Origin: Beroe forskalii
Taxonomy: Eukaryota; Ctenophora; Nuda; Beroida; Beroidae
Direction of reading: 5' to 3'
NCBI GenBank assembly: GCA_011033025.1
Contig: WFMF01000277.1
Coordinates: 124,001 to 188,000, forward strand
Length of the DNA: 64,000 nt
Part shown: positions 24,377 through 36,059 of the stretch, piece by piece
Numbering within the stretch: position 1 is the first letter of the stretch
How the letters are laid out: each line of letters begins with the position of its first letter
Made by a program: the position numbers and the translations under genes
The notes under the pieces: model-generated
Database searches by the model: none
What the model saw: only the letters and a program-made list of their open reading frames with translations
What the model was told of the DNA's origin: nothing

Positions 24377-27300
24377 GCGACAGTAGTGAGTGGCATTGGT
24401 TCTGGGACAGAAGATAAATCGCCCGCTCTGTCTATTGGCGCAGCAATCACGGTATTGGGCCTGTGATTTGTATGAACCTCATAAGTTTTGTTTAAGTTAG
24501 TGCAATTTGTTTCAAACTAGAATTGATCAATGTATCTCAACAAACCAAGATGTCCACTGTCCGCATACCGTCCGTTGGTGTTGTCTACTTCGATGCCAAC
24601 TTGTACCCAATGAAGCATGCAAATATTGGTATGTGCATTGTAGCATTTTGCACATTCTGCGTTACACTGTATCTCTCTGTCAATGATATCTCCGTTGCAG
24701 ATGCTAGAAGAAGAGCTGGGTCCTTGGAACATTGAGAATAACTTCCTTCTGAAGACCTCGCACCAGTTACTGTCTCAATTCACTGGTATCTTAGAGGCTG
24801 GAAAGGGGGACGATACCAGGTAAGAGATAGGTATTGGGTGCTGTTTGTATAGAGTTAGATAATCCGGTAGCCATTAACAACAGCAGGGTATTAGTTAATT
24901 CCAGATAATCAAGATAGCCCAAATAACATGGTATCGTATCGACTAACTCAAAACTCCAGAGAGTTTAAGTTTATTGTGGTTATTAGTGGATTGTGTCTCA
25001 CCCTTCAAAGGTTGCTGATGCCACTTTATTAAGTTATTTTGAAGGTATTCAAGTTATTGTATTAAGGTATTTACAATGCACCATTTTGTTTGTTTGGAAA
25101 CCCACGGTGGGGCTGGCAATGTGCCGAAATCTTTATTACAATAACATTAAATTCAATATATATTCACTTTCACAATCGTCATAATAATATTACTATAAAT
25201 GCATTTAATATGATGATAATCGCCTAATAAGAAATAATTCTTATGGGAACTTAAAACTGCAGCATGCGCATAGTGCATAACTTTACATCGCATGAACAAA
25301 AATACTGTCTGCTACTTAGTTACTTACAAACCCAGCTCGTTGCCGTCCTTGTGATCTGTGCATATACATCAATGATCAATCAACACTCACTAACTTACTT
25401 TTTGCATAGATAGAGATATGAACTTAGCAAGATACTAAGTTACTAAGCTATAGTTTTTAGTTCTCTGATTGGAAGTTCATTTGCATTCCAAATTTTTGAT
25501 ACGTGAGGATTTCCGTAGCCCAGCTATATTAAAAAGGGGAAAATTATCTGAAGTCCACGTGTCACTTTCTCCTATAGCTTGTATTTTTACCATTTTTTCT
25601 TTAACGCTTTTTTTGAATAGTTTGACTTTTAGTATATTCTCAGGGGTTACTAATTCAGCGAAACGCGGCTCACAGGAAAGCAAAGGTCCCTTGTAAAAGA
25701 CTGATTTTAGATAGATGTTATTATGATATTTTGATAACCAGTCTTGGCACGAAACATGGTCCGCTCCAAGTTGGGGTGAGTCATTTGCGATGGTTTCTGC
25801 GACCGATTTAGGCAGGAGGAGTTGAAATAGCGTACCTTGTGTATGAAAGTCAGGGCGTTCGCAACTATGATACTCTGTATGGTTAAGATGCTGTATTCAA
25901 GAAAGTATTTTTTAGTGTGTCCCGGGATTTCACCGTCTCTGTATTTGTAGTTGATGAAACCAGGGACAATAGCTCGCATGCCTTTCTTTTGTTTGGAGAA
26001 GATACTATCTAAATACGTTTTTGACGCAAATCCCCAAACCAGTGAACAATAGTTTACATGCGATTGAATAAAGCTATGATAGATCTGCAATCTTGCTTTC
26101 AAGGGTAATTTGTTTTTCAACGTGTACATTATGCCTATGTATCGCGACATCTTACTTCTCACAGTCTCTATGTGCTTGGACCAGGTCAATTTCTCGTCGA
26201 CTATTACACCAAGAAACCTTTGTTTCAGATAAATTCGGTCAATAGTTTTGTTGCATAATTTAAGAGGGAAGCTCAGCCCTTGTGAGACCTCGAGAATAAC
26301 ATATATTTTGTCTTTTTAAGTTCAGAGCTAGACCATTGTGGCCCACCCATTGTGGTAAAACCTTGGTGAGCACACCTAGCTCAGAGCATACCTCGTCGAT
26401 GTTTGAACCTGTTATGATTATGTTCGCGTCATCAGCGTAGAGAATGAACTTTGCTGTTGGCAAGACATTTGGAATGTCATTTATGTATACTATGAATAGT
26501 AAAGTAGTATAATGCATTTCACAGGTACCCGCTTATATACTTTGGCATAAGTGTATAAGCTTTGTAAGACCTAGGCTTTTCTTCCCTATTATTACATGAG
26601 AAACAGATGTTTCACATTCCACACTGGCGCACTCAGCAAGAATTCTCATGAAATAGTCCTAGACCCACATTAAGAATTGGGTTAAGGAATCAGGCTAATA
26701 GGGTTTAGGAAAATGAACGATAGTTATGCCAGGGTTCATCCTTTCTCAGGTTTCATACTTAGTCGTTCAGGAATGACAAAATAACTTCGCTCTTATTGTC
26801 TTGAGTCTTTGGCACTTGGCACAGTGGTACAAAAACAAAAAGGGGCAAATTACGTTACGTTTGTGTAGCGCGCGACTACAAAACAATAGTGCAACAAAAA
26901 GTTGTTTTTGTTTTGTGCGATAGAATTGAAATTTATTTAATCTAAATGATTTATCGAATTTAAATTAAATTCCTTAAAAACACATGCTTTAAAGATACCA
27001 TCTTATAACCAAGACCCTCTTCCTTCAGAGTGTATGTCAACCTGCTAAACATCGCCACTCAAATCACGGATACTGCGCAGAACCTCTCCGACGGGCTACG
27101 TCGAGTGACGTGCGCGCACAAGGCGTGCGCGGCGGATTTGGAATTATCCGCAACCACGCTGCCGTCTCTAGCTCAACAACTCATGATATCCTCGACTGCA
27201 CTGCAAGCGTCAGAATTGGGTAGGTCAAGAACAATACTTATAACATCTATAGTATTAGTAGCTCCCGGCCGTCTTCTTGAGTTCTTTTTGTGAGTGCAGT

Positions 27301-29655
27301 GTATAGTACCTACTCACTACCCTTACCATGCTTGCATGTTCTGATGCCTCACATCTTTTTACACCTTCCCTTCCGAAGTCCGAACAAAAAGGTATTGTAA
27401 ACTTATGAGGCCAAGGTTTGGTAATGGACGCTGTTTGGAGGATTGTGAAACAATTTGCGTATATTCTTACATTACCTACCGTTATATGCCAGCTATTATA
27501 AATCTGACTATCTGATAAGTGCCCACTGCCCTGGTGCCCATAGAATGGAAATGCAGGGGGTAATCCGTCATGATAAGGGAGATTTTTGGACAAACAGTTG
27601 GACAAAGTATTATTCCAAATTCTCACCCACAGATATACGTTAAAATATTGAGGCAAAAATTCGTCATTATATATGCATGATCTCCGGAAATTGGCATGAT
27701 CGTTCCACTCCGATTGGTAATTGAATCTTTGAATGATAATTGATATACAAAAATTAATGTCGAGTCAAGAGAACCCTAAAGCATTTGACTGGGTCCATGA
27801 GAGACCAACAGTTTAAATTCGTCAGATTCTTCGGAATGAGAGTAGAGATACCAATTCACTAATTCAGTTGACTTACATAAGTCATTCGTAAGTAATGCCC
27901 TTATCTGGATACTTTGATCTCTGTCCATGACAGGCCTGTCATAGCAGTACCGACATAATAACATGATCAGAAAACGTCAAATATCTGATCGAATGAGTAG
28001 AGTTCGAGTCATCACATCACCTCGTGAGAATAAGCACATCACGTGATCCAATGAGAAACATTCCAGGTGTTTTCCTCTTGAGAGATTTGATACGTAAGCA
28101 ATGATGAGAGGATCACATGAGAGCATGAGGACAGAATGGGCGTCGGGCATGTACCTCCTCCTAGTTGTGATTATAACAGTGGCCAAGCCCAATCAGACAT
28201 ACCAAAACCTAATCAGACGCCCCAAACCTAATCAGACACCCCAAACCTAATCAGACTCCTACGTTGCGTGGCAGGTGTGAAGCATTCCCACCCACTCCAA
28301 CATTCCTATGGACGGGAATATAAAAACCCTCTCCTTCCAGTTCGTTTATCTAAAGTTTCTCCTTCTCTGCACCATTCCACCACATCACAGCAACTTTCAG
28401 CAAGATGATCAGGACTCCTCTCTCCCATCAGACGCTCTCCCCTCCCTACCGTCAGCTAATGCTGGCACACAGCCAGCCCTCTGTCCAGCACTACCAGCAC
28501 ACCCCCTCAGACCTCCACTTCACCCAACCTCAGGAGGTGCACCTGAAGAGCATCTCCTACACCCCCTCCCTCCCCGTGATCACCACCCCCTCCGAACTCC
28601 TCCCTATGGAGATATACAACTTAGAGCGGGCCTGTCCTCACCCCAACATCCAGAACCTGGTCGAGTACACCTGGATCAGGCAGGAGAAAGTGTGGAAGGT
28701 GATGCTCGAGTGGGACTCCGAGTGGGAGCCACTCGCCGACCTGGCTACAGCTGCTACACCAGTACTTCTTGAGGATGATGTCAGGGAGATCGTCAGACAG
28801 TTGGTTGGAGTGGTGGTTCATTGTCTGGAACACGGGGTGGATCACAGAGACATCTCCGTCAGGAACATCTACCTCAACAGAGACACGCTGGAGATAAAGC
28901 TGGCAAACTTCCAACACTCCACTATCCTCTCCGTCCTGCCTCACACCCTCTCCTCTAACTCCTCCTCCTCCCACACTTCCACTCCTCCGGAACTCTACCG
29001 CCAGGGCTCCTACACGCCCTCACACGGTGCGGTGTGGTCGGTGGGATGTCTCATCTTCCAGCTCCTCACCAGGACCCCTCCCCTCTCCTCCCGGACTGAT
29101 GTGGCTACTAACAACGTCAAGTGGGAGGTCTTCAGACCTCAGGATGTCAGTGCAGAGGTGTATGAGCTGGTCCTAATGTGTTTCAATCCTAAGCCGGAGA
29201 AGAGGATTTCCTTGGAGGGTCTTAGCAGACATCCATGGGTCGTGGGCGAGACTTGCGTTTGAAGTGTTTTCAGATTTTATGATGTGTACTAAAATTTTGT
29301 TTTTAAATTTGCAATTGAGAATTGAATCAATTTTTTTCGTAATTATTAAGGTTATTCAAATCGTGGTATTATTGTGTCAATCTCATCAAAGTTCTATACA
29401 CGAAAACAGTAAACACGAAACAAAAATCAAGACACACGTGATTAACACGAAAGTCTCACCATGTCTCCTCCCCCAGGTGCCACAGCCGAAGTAGAAAGCC
29501 TGCTGTCTCCTCACGTTAGTGCCATGGCCCACTCCGTGGTGAAGCTGCTGAGGGCTGCGTACCACTCCCACCTGGCTGGCGCCCTCTCCTCCCCCTCCGC
29601 CCCTCTCAACTGGTCCAGCGCGTACGATAGCGAGGAGGACTCCGTCATCGTGTGA
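24377..29655 (+). CDS. 3' part of a helical-bundle protein gene (unrecognised)
   Basis: Four exons join in perfect phase: 24377-24451, 24701-24819, 27029-27219 and 29477-29655, all with GT-AG borders, ending TGA. The ~185-residue product reads as amphipathic helices: 'MLEEELGPWNIENNFLLKT' region, 'VYVNLLNIATQITDTAQNL', then 'LLSPHVSAMAHSVVKLLRAA'. It ends in an acidic Ser-rich tail (DSEEDSVIV). The look is of a four-helix bundle (FAT- or vinculin-like), but I do not recognise the family. The first listed exon starts in phase 0, so earlier exons lie upstream, across or beyond the satellite. Intron 2 holds a LINE fragment. The last intron holds the nested kinase-like gene. The last two exons are duplicated at 44334-46958. 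Confidence 0.7.
24820..27028. other. Intron 2 of the helical-protein gene
   Basis: This intron separates exons 24701-24819 and 27029-27219. It contains a minus-strand LINE fragment (25477-26520). The left edge of duplication copy A lies inside it at 26863. No other coding content is seen. Confidence 0.6.
25477..26520 (-). mobile_element. 5'-truncated LINE reverse transcriptase fragment
   Basis: In minus-strand order: the RT active-site region ('YINDIPNV', then 'YADDANI' at about 26430) at 26260-26517; a thumb segment ('WSKHIE', 'SFIQSHVNYCSLVWG') at 25707-26189; and a C-terminal piece (KLFKKSVKEKMVKIQAIGES) to 25477. Frames shift between pieces. This is the usual layout of the C-terminal half of a jockey/CR1-type ORF2. 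It is a dead copy lying antisense in the intron. Confidence 0.85.
28187..28325 (+). promoter_or_regulatory. Promoter of pseudokinase gene A
   Basis: Four spaced copies of CC(A/T)AATCAGAC, three in a ~19-base tandem unit with CCCCAAA, lie at 28187-28260. A TATAAAA box follows at 28319-28325, about 80 bases before the ATG at 28405. The first copy reads CCAATCAGAC, a CCAAT-box match. The same arrangement is kept in copy B. It is a compact core promoter inside a host intron. The binding factors are inferred only. Confidence 0.6.
28405..29262 (+). CDS. PIM-like pseudokinase A (intronless, nested)
   Basis: A 285-residue single-exon protein whose order matches PIM-family Ser/Thr kinases: beta-3 Lys in 'EVHLKSIS' (K48), alpha-C Glu in 'PMEIYNLERA' (E69), HRD at 147-149 with N154, 'TPPELY' in the APE position, 'HGAVWSVGCLIFQLL' helix F, and C-terminal 'RISLEGLSRHPWV'. 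The glycine loop is replaced by a Pro/Ser/Gln-rich N-terminus, HRDxK has Ser for Lys, and DFG reads NFQ (168-170). Mg binding should be lost, so I call it a pseudokinase. It lies on the host's strand inside its last intron, with its own TATA promoter. Lack of introns suggests a retrocopy origin, but no poly-A tract or duplication is left. Role unknown. Confidence 0.8.
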   Translation: MIRTPLSHQTLSPPYRQLMLAHSQPSVQHYQHTPSDLHFTQPQEVHLKSISYTPSLPVITTPSELLPMEIYNLERACPHPNIQNLVEYTWIRQEKVWKVMLEWDSEWEPLADLATAATPVLLEDDVREIVRQLVGVVVHCLEHGVDHRDISVRNIYLNRDTLEIKLANFQHSTILSVLPHTLSSNSSSSHTSTPPELYRQGSYTPSHGAVWSVGCLIFQLLTRTPPLSSRTDVATNNVKWEVFRPQDVSAEVYELVLMCFNPKPEKRISLEGLSRHPWVVGETCV

Positions 29656-29656
29656 C

Positions 29657-29925
29657 GAGTGCAGACCTCGGAGACTCTGTCATCAGACCTCGGTCTCTAT
29701 GTCATCAGACCTCGGAGACTATGTCATCAGACCTCGGTGACTATGTCGTCAGACCTCGGTGACTATGTCATCAGACCTCGCTGACTAAGTCATCAGACCT
29801 CGGTGACTCTGTCATCAGACCTCAGTCTCTATGTCATCAGACCTCAGTGACTATGTCATCAGACCTCGGTCTCTATGTCATCAGACCTCGGTCTCTATGT
29901 CATCAGACCTCGGTGTCTCTGTCCT
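29657..29925 (+). repeat. 22-bp minisatellite, copy A only
   Basis: About 11-12 tandem units of GTCATCAGACCTCGGTGACT plus AT, with small variants, begin directly after the host stop codon. Copy B has a single partial unit at the same place (about 46959-46975). The array therefore expanded in A or collapsed in B. It lies in the host 3' UTR. Confidence 0.9.
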
Positions 29926-30324
29926 TGGAATCTCCATGGTTTCAGCGGATATGTTTACATTGGACGGTGTGTTCCTTGTAAAAGGAGGGTTTGTGTTGCT
30001 TGCCGTACGTGATATGTGGTTGTTTAATGTTACTCATGCCCAAAACGTGACTTAATGTGATTGATAATCCAAGTATTTATCATTACCTCATTGTCCTTCA
30101 TTTAACTTTTTGCCGGCCCTTCAAGTTGCTAAAAAATTGATTAGTACGAAAAAGTTTGAAATTTTAGTCCAAAGGGCCAGTTAGAAATTAGGGTAGATTA
30201 ACTAAGGTCAGATGAAATTTCTGTCACTTGGCGTGGACAGTATTTGATTTAACTTGACCGTCTTAAGTAAATATTTATAAAATACATGCCCATCGGGTCT
30301 ATTTTGGGATGCTTCTCGAGTGTG
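29926..30324. other. 3' flank of host gene copy A
   Basis: Non-coding sequence shared with copy B (about 46976-47364), with scattered substitutions and small indels. No exon is seen. Confidence 0.5.
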
Positions 30325-30380
30325 GGTCAAAAACCGGATAAGTCTCTCGAGAATCTCAAGGGATTTATCCGGTTTTGACC
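30325..30380. repeat. Decayed short palindrome (copy A)
   Basis: This is an inverted repeat around CTCGAGAATCTC. Its counterpart in copy B (47365-47419) is a perfect 26-bp-arm palindrome. Several arm mismatches have accumulated here. Confidence 0.75.
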
Positions 30381-30408
30381 CTCAACATGCAAGTTTATTA
30401 TTGGTTTA

Positions 30409-32240
30409 TTTTTTCCCAAAACCAAAAAGGATTTGGTTGTGATGGTCCGCGGCGGTTTTAAGGCGTTCTTTACTGTAAAACCCATGATATAAGAAAGAAC
30501 GCGACGGTTAAAACTGCTGCAACGTCACTTATAAAATATACAGCATTCACGTAACTTTAATGCATCAAAAAAGTGCCGTTGCGGCAGTTTTAACCAAATC
30601 GCGTTCTTTCTTATATCATGGGTTTTACAGTAAAGAAAGCCTTAAAACCGCCGCGGACTATCACAACCAAATCCTTTTTGGTTTTGGGAAAAATATCACC
30701 CTTTTTCTGTGCCCAGATATTGAAATTTGGCATCAAATCATGCGTAAAAATTCGCGTTACCTAGCATTACTGATGACGTCACAATTACGTCATAAAATTA
30801 GATGAGCTATCTGAGACCCATTTATTTACACAGTTGGGACTATAACCGACAACATATCCAAAGATGAAGTTCTGGGGTGGTCCCGTTCTCTCTCCACAAG
30901 CTTCACAAGATTTGCCAGTTTTTGGAATTTTTTTCGTGTCCAAGTGCTTCGAACAATCGAAAATATCTCAATGATGCCGTAGAGCCCGGAACTTTTTGAC
31001 CACATCTTTGGAAAGTACATTAAATTTCCTTTCTGCGCTAACAGGAGCATTTTTTTCTATCTCGAAAGCTTCATACCGAAAAATTGCGTTGAAAAACGCC
31101 TATTTCTGGGAAAATCGACATTAAAAATTCTTAGTTTTGTGACGTCATTATGACGTCATTATCATGACGTAGAATAGTTTTTAAGATCACTAACTGCAAG
31201 TTCTATCTTTCTACTTTCCAACGCTGGGTCGATGAGCTCTGTATCTTATATGGTTCCCGAGATATCGCCGTTTAAATAGGGTATACTTCTCGCACTAAAG
31301 CGTCATCTCTCGTATATGTATATACCTCTCTATGTATATATGTATGTATTTTCCCAAAACCAAAAAGGATTTGGTTGTGATGGTCCGCGGCGGTTTTAAG
31401 GCGTTCTTTACTGTAAAACCCATGATATGAGAAAGAACGCGACGGTTAAAACTGCTGCAACGTCACAATATACAGCATTCACGTAACATTAATGCATCAA
31501 GAAAGTGCCGTTGCGGCAGTTTCAACCGTCGCGTTCTTTCTCATATCATGGGTTTTACAGTAAAGAACGCCAGAAAACCGCCGCGGACCATCACAACCAA
31601 ATCCTTTTTGGTTTTGGGAAAAAAATATCACCCTTTTTCTGTGCCCAGATATTGAAATTTGGCGTCAAATCGCGCATAAAAATTCGCGTTACCTAGCATT
31701 ACTGATGACGTCACAAATACGTCATAAAACTAGATAAGCTATCTGAGACCCATTCATTAACACAATTGGGACTATGACCGACAACATATCCAAAGATGAA
31801 GTTCTGGGGTGGTCCCGTTCTCTCTCCACAAGCTTCACAAGATTTGCCAGTTTTTGGAATTTTTTTCGTGTCAAAGTGCTTCGAACAATCGCAAATATCT
31901 CAATGATGCCGTAGAGCCCGGAACTTTTTGACCACATCTTTGGAAAGTACATTAAATTTCCTTTCTGCGCTAACAGGAGCATTTTTTTCTATCTCGAAAG
32001 CTTCATACCGAAAAATTGCGTTGAAAAACGCCTATTTTTGGGAAAATCGACATTAAAAATTCTTAGTTTTGTGACGTCATTATGACGTCATTATCATGAC
32101 GTAAAATAATTTTTAAGGTCACTTTTGGCAAGTTCTATCTTTCTACTTTCCAACGCTGGGTCAATGAGCTCTGCATCTTCTATGGTTCCCGAGATATAGC
32201 CGTGTATAGAGGGTATACTTTTCGCTTAAAAATGTTCTCT
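30409..32240. mobile_element. Two tandem ~930-bp units, each led by a palindromic MITE
   Basis: Each unit opens with a ~275-base near-perfect palindrome (30409-30693 and 31348-31622). Its ends read CCCAAAACCAAAAAGGATTT and its arms carry CCGCGGCGGTTTTAAGGCGT. About 600 bases of shared unique sequence follow, with 'GTCATTATGACGTCATTATC'. The whole block is absent from copy B. There is no transposase. Open frames in it are antisense chance frames duplicated with the unit. Confidence 0.8.
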
Positions 32241-32269
32241 ATTGGTATGTATATACCTATATGTATACC

Positions 32270-33090
32270 TATCTATATATATGGTCGTAACCCAATTTAA
32301 CAAGAACACCCTCGATTTTGGCAAAATTCAAGTTGTAATAACTCGGCCATTTTTAATCCAATCGATCTGAAATTTTGACAGTTGCACCTTTGACCTCTAA
32401 ACATGTGATGTTCAAATTTTGATGCAATTTCGGCAACGGGAACTTACTCAAATTTTAACGTGAAATATGGCCAATCCATGAAAACATATAGTTGGGGCTG
32501 GCAAGCAAAGTTAACAAAAACTCACTTCCGATGTTTGGAAGCTCGTTTACTGTTAGGATCGTTCAATGCTCGCCCTCGGACCCTTCGGGTCTCGAGCTCG
32601 CGCTCGGGCCTTCGGCCCTCGCACTGTTAGGTCCGCCGTTCAATGCTCGCCCCTCGGACCCTTCGGGTCTCGAGCTCGCAGCTCAGGCCTTCGGCCCTCG
32701 CACTGTTAGGTCCGCCGTCCAATGCTCGCCCTCGGGCCCTTCGGGCCCTCGGGCTCGCAAACCGCCGCGGGGGGCTTGCCAGCCCCCTGATATATATGGT
32801 CGTAACCCAATTTAACAAGAACACCCTCGATTTTGGCAATATTCAAGTTGTAATAACTCGGTCATTTTTCATCCGATTGACCTGAAATTTTGACAGTTGC
32901 ACCTTTGACCCCTAAACATGTGATGTTCAAATTTTAGTGCGATTTCGGCAACGGGAACTTGCTCAAATTTCAACGTGAAATATGGTGAATCCATGAAAAC
33001 ATATAGTTGGGGGCTGGCAAGCAAAGTTAAGAAAACTCACTCCCGATGCTCGGAGGCTCGTGTACTGTTAGAATAGCCGTCCAATGCTCG
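32270..33090. repeat. Repeat pair flanking a GC-rich minisatellite
   Basis: A ~250-base block starting 'ATGGTCGTAACCCAATTTAA' occurs at 32281 and again at about 32796. Between them lie about three ~65-base GC-rich units (GCTCGCCCTCGGACCCTTCG, then CTCGAGCTCG, CTTCGGCCCTCGCACTG). It is part of the A-only insertion. It is not coding despite open frames. Confidence 0.8.
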
Positions 33091-33534
33091 CCCTTTGATT
33101 CAATTCATTGTATTTGGATTTAATTAGGTTTTGGTGGCTTCAGAGTTAAAAATCCTGGATCTGATAACTGATTGAAAATTTTCTGCCCTAGAATTCAGTT
33201 AAAAAGGTTAAAAATGGTTAATTTTATAATTTTTGCCATAGGGCCGGTTAAATGAAAGCCAATAATGATATCATTTCCCTATTTCAGATATTGATAAGAA
33301 TGAGCAATCAGCAATCATTCACATTTTAATTTTTATACATTTGATAGCACTAAATTAGAATGTTGTCACATTATTTTCAGCAAGTGATTACCGTTTTAGA
33401 TATGATAAATGTTATTAGCTTTAGAAACTTAAATATCATTGTGCAGCATTATTATAGTTTCTGGTATCAAATTTGAAACAATGCAGTGGTTAAGTTTAAA
33501 CTTGGTAGGTCATTTATATGTCTGACATTGTTAT

Positions 33535-34229
33535 TTGGATCCATTTGTCCAAGGGAAATCCATTGCACATGAATGTCTATCAGTAAAACTGTTCAATGGT
33601 GTTCAAATTTAGTGGATCCAATGGATGTTAATGGATCTATCTGAGTGGATCTTATGTTCACAATTATTACCAAACCTTGCTTGTACTGCATCAGTGTCTG
33701 TATTTCTACCAAAGGGATCCATTTTGTCCATTAAAGACCATTAGAAATGCCCATTGGACCCATTATTGTTGGGAGTCCTCCCGTAAAAATCGCTCATTCT
33801 CTGAGCATGGCAATTTGACTGGGTGCCCTCTGTGTGTCTCGGCCCCATGTAAGCTGCCCGTTAGTGTATTGGATCCAATGAACATTGTGCTCATCGGATG
33901 CATTGTGTCCATTGGATCCATCCTGTTGATCATTGAATCCACTGTGTCCACTGAATCCACTGTGTCCATTTAATCCGTTTTTCCATTGTGTCCATTGAGC
34001 ATTGTGCCCAGTTGATCCATCGCCTCCATAGGATCCATTATGTCCTTTGTAATCATTGTTCACATTGAATTCATTTTGTTGTTCATTGAATCCACTGTGT
34101 CCACTGAATCCAAAATGACCATTGAATCCATAGTGTCTGATGGATCCATTGTGACTATTGAATATTGAGCCCATTAGATCCATCGTTTCCATTTGATCTA
34201 TTGTTTCCTTTGTATTCATTATGTTCACT
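33535..34229. repeat. Diverged GGATCC/TCCATTG minisatellite (copy A, left part)
   Basis: The left boxes (CAGTAAAACTGTTCAATGGTG, then GGATCC..AATGGATG and 'TATCTGAGTGGATC') match the arms of the foldback at 15184-15869. This is an older relative. The interior is short units such as TTGAATCCACTGTGTCCA. Met-Asp- or Gly-His-Asn-rich open frames on both strands come from the repeat. The block resumes at about 35106. Confidence 0.75.
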
Positions 34230-34930
34230 TGTCGGTTCCCGTCCTACGGACGGCGAATGATGGCAGCCGCATGAGCTAACGGCCACATTTCCCTTTGACA
34301 GTGATTTGACCGTGCGAGTTTGGAGGGGAAATTCGAAACTTTAATTTCTGCGCAAAAAATGCTTCCCACGCCCCCAACGGTAACCCAATATTGCCGACAA
34401 TATTCTCAAAACCTTTACTCATCATAAGCAACTCCATAGCAAAGGAATTTTGAAAAAATTCAAAACTTTGATTTTTGCGAAAAAAGGGCGTGGCCTCCCA
34501 CGCTCCTCAGGGTGACCCAATAATTCGGACAAAATTCTCAAAACTTTTATTCATCATAAGCAACTCGATGGCGAAGGAATTTTGAAAAAATTCGAAACTT
34601 TGATTTTTGCGAAAAAAAGGGCGTGGCCCCCCACGCCCCTCAGGGTGACCCAATAATTCGGACAAAATTCTCAAAATTTTTATTCATCATAAACAACTCA
34701 ATGGCGAAGGAATTTTGAAAAAATTCGAAAGTTTAATTTTTGCGAAAAAAAGGGCGTGGCCCCCCACGCCCCTCAGGGTGGCCGAAAAAATGTCGTATAA
34801 TTTTTCTGATTCATTATAAAGTTTTTGCAACACGATGAAAAAAGAATTTCGTTGCCTTCTTGAAAACGAATCGCCAGCCATAAATAAATAAATAAATAAA
34901 TATATAAATATTAACAACACGCATTATATA
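34230..34930. repeat. ~118-bp tandem repeats inserted in copy A
   Basis: Four to five units contain 'AAGGAATTTTGAAAAAATTC', then 'GCGAAAAAAGGGCGTGGCC' and 'CAGGGTGACCCAATAATTCG'. The stretch interrupts the minisatellite that is continuous in copy B (B joint at about 48612). The leading segment, from TGTCGGTTCCCGTCCTACGG, is unique. The AAAAAAGGGCGTGGCC box recurs in two unrelated elements of this window. Confidence 0.8.
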
Positions 34931-34939
34931 TAGTAAGGC

Positions 34940-35094
34940 AGGTGTCGCCACCTCGAGAAATGATAATTCTTCTGAAATTTCCGATCGCGCGACGTCATGT
35001 ACGTAGGTGAATATACTGTTAAATCAGTATCACACGCGTACAAATTGTGGTTTTGTGGAAATTTCAAACACCGATCTCAGAGGTGGCGACACCT
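34940..35094 (-). mobile_element. MITE with AGGTGTCGCCACCT ends (short form)
   Basis: Ends AGGTGTCGCCACCT and AGGTGGCGACACCT are inverted repeats. The interior (GAAATTTCCACAAAA, TACTGATTTAACAGTATATT) is collinear, in reverse orientation, with the copy at 49858-50110. The short form has a few bases where the other carries about 100 bases of CG-rich sequence. No coding. Confidence 0.8.
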
Positions 35095-35239
35095 CAGTAA
35101 GATTGAATTCATTTTGTTGATAAATTGATTTGAATCCACTGTGCTAATAGTAATTGAATCCATTGTGTATATTATGTCCATTGTATTCATTGGATTCCAT
35201 GTGTCCATGAAGTCCATTGAATCCATTGGATCCATTTTT

Positions 35240-35906
35240 CTACTGTGATCTATTTGTGATCCTCATTCAAAAGCACCTTGTCAAAAGGGCAGTTAAAAAT
35301 GTTGTGAAGCACAATCAATATCATAAACGGTTTTAACATGGGTAAAACTGTTTGCTATCTATTTCAAGAGTTTGGACAACTGTAAATCCAATCAAGAGTT
35401 TTCAATCATTATTTTGGGGTTCACTGCCCAGCGGGAGGTCCCGTGCTGGGGTTTCTGTTTTGATCTCTTGTGAATCCATCCCCCGTTTAGTAGCTCTTTT
35501 TACTCCCCTTTAACTACCCTACCTCGTCAAAAGGGTAGTTGAAGGGTTTATAAACACGTTTGTGAAGCCCAAGTTTGGGAAGTTTCTCATTTCATGAAAA
35601 TCGATTTTCCATTTCAAACCACAACATTGGATTCAATACTTTTTGATTCATTGGACAAATTCACTGCTCTTGGGGCCCTTTCACCTTTTGAAAGATCAAG
35701 CTTCTGCCTGCTCGATGTTCTGTTTACCGTTGACCGTTCGGAATTCGGATTAGAAACGAAATCGCCTGTTATGTAAGGTTTAGTGCATGCCGTGCTTGAG
35801 CTTCAGGAGAGGCTTTTAGGTATTTTAGTTTTATATGTACCACGAGCATATCTCAATTGCATATATCATTGAAAATGTCACAATTGTAAATTTAAATATC
35901 TGTTAA
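35240..35906. other. Shared non-coding stretch, copy A
   Basis: Collinear with about 48760-49430 in copy B. A 60-codon open frame at 35594 is broken in copy B by a short insertion, so I do not call it a gene. Otherwise there is nothing recognisable. Confidence 0.45.
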
Positions 35907-36059
35907 TAGTCAGAGACCAAACCTCCATCCGTTAGATTTCTTTGTTAAAAGCGTTTTCTCGACTGATTTCGGTAATTAAGACCATCAAAAACAAAATGGT
36001 CCTTGTTGCCAACGAGATTTTTGTTGGCAACAGGCCCAAATCGGCCACGCCCTTTTTTC

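Noticed and set aside
24517..24735. Open frames on both strands at 24517-24735, one with a hydrophobic segment
   Set aside because: They overlap the intron between exons 24377-24451 and 24701-24819, which join in phase. No partner splice sites support either frame.
28308..28772. Alternative frame overlapping the start of the pseudokinase gene
   Set aside because: It is Pro/Ser-rich, lacks a domain and is a shifted reading of the same DNA. The kinase frame has the family motifs.
32492..32885. Arg/Ala/Pro-rich frames over 32492-32885
   Set aside because: They come from GC-rich ~65-base tandem units, open on both strands, inside an insertion absent from copy B.
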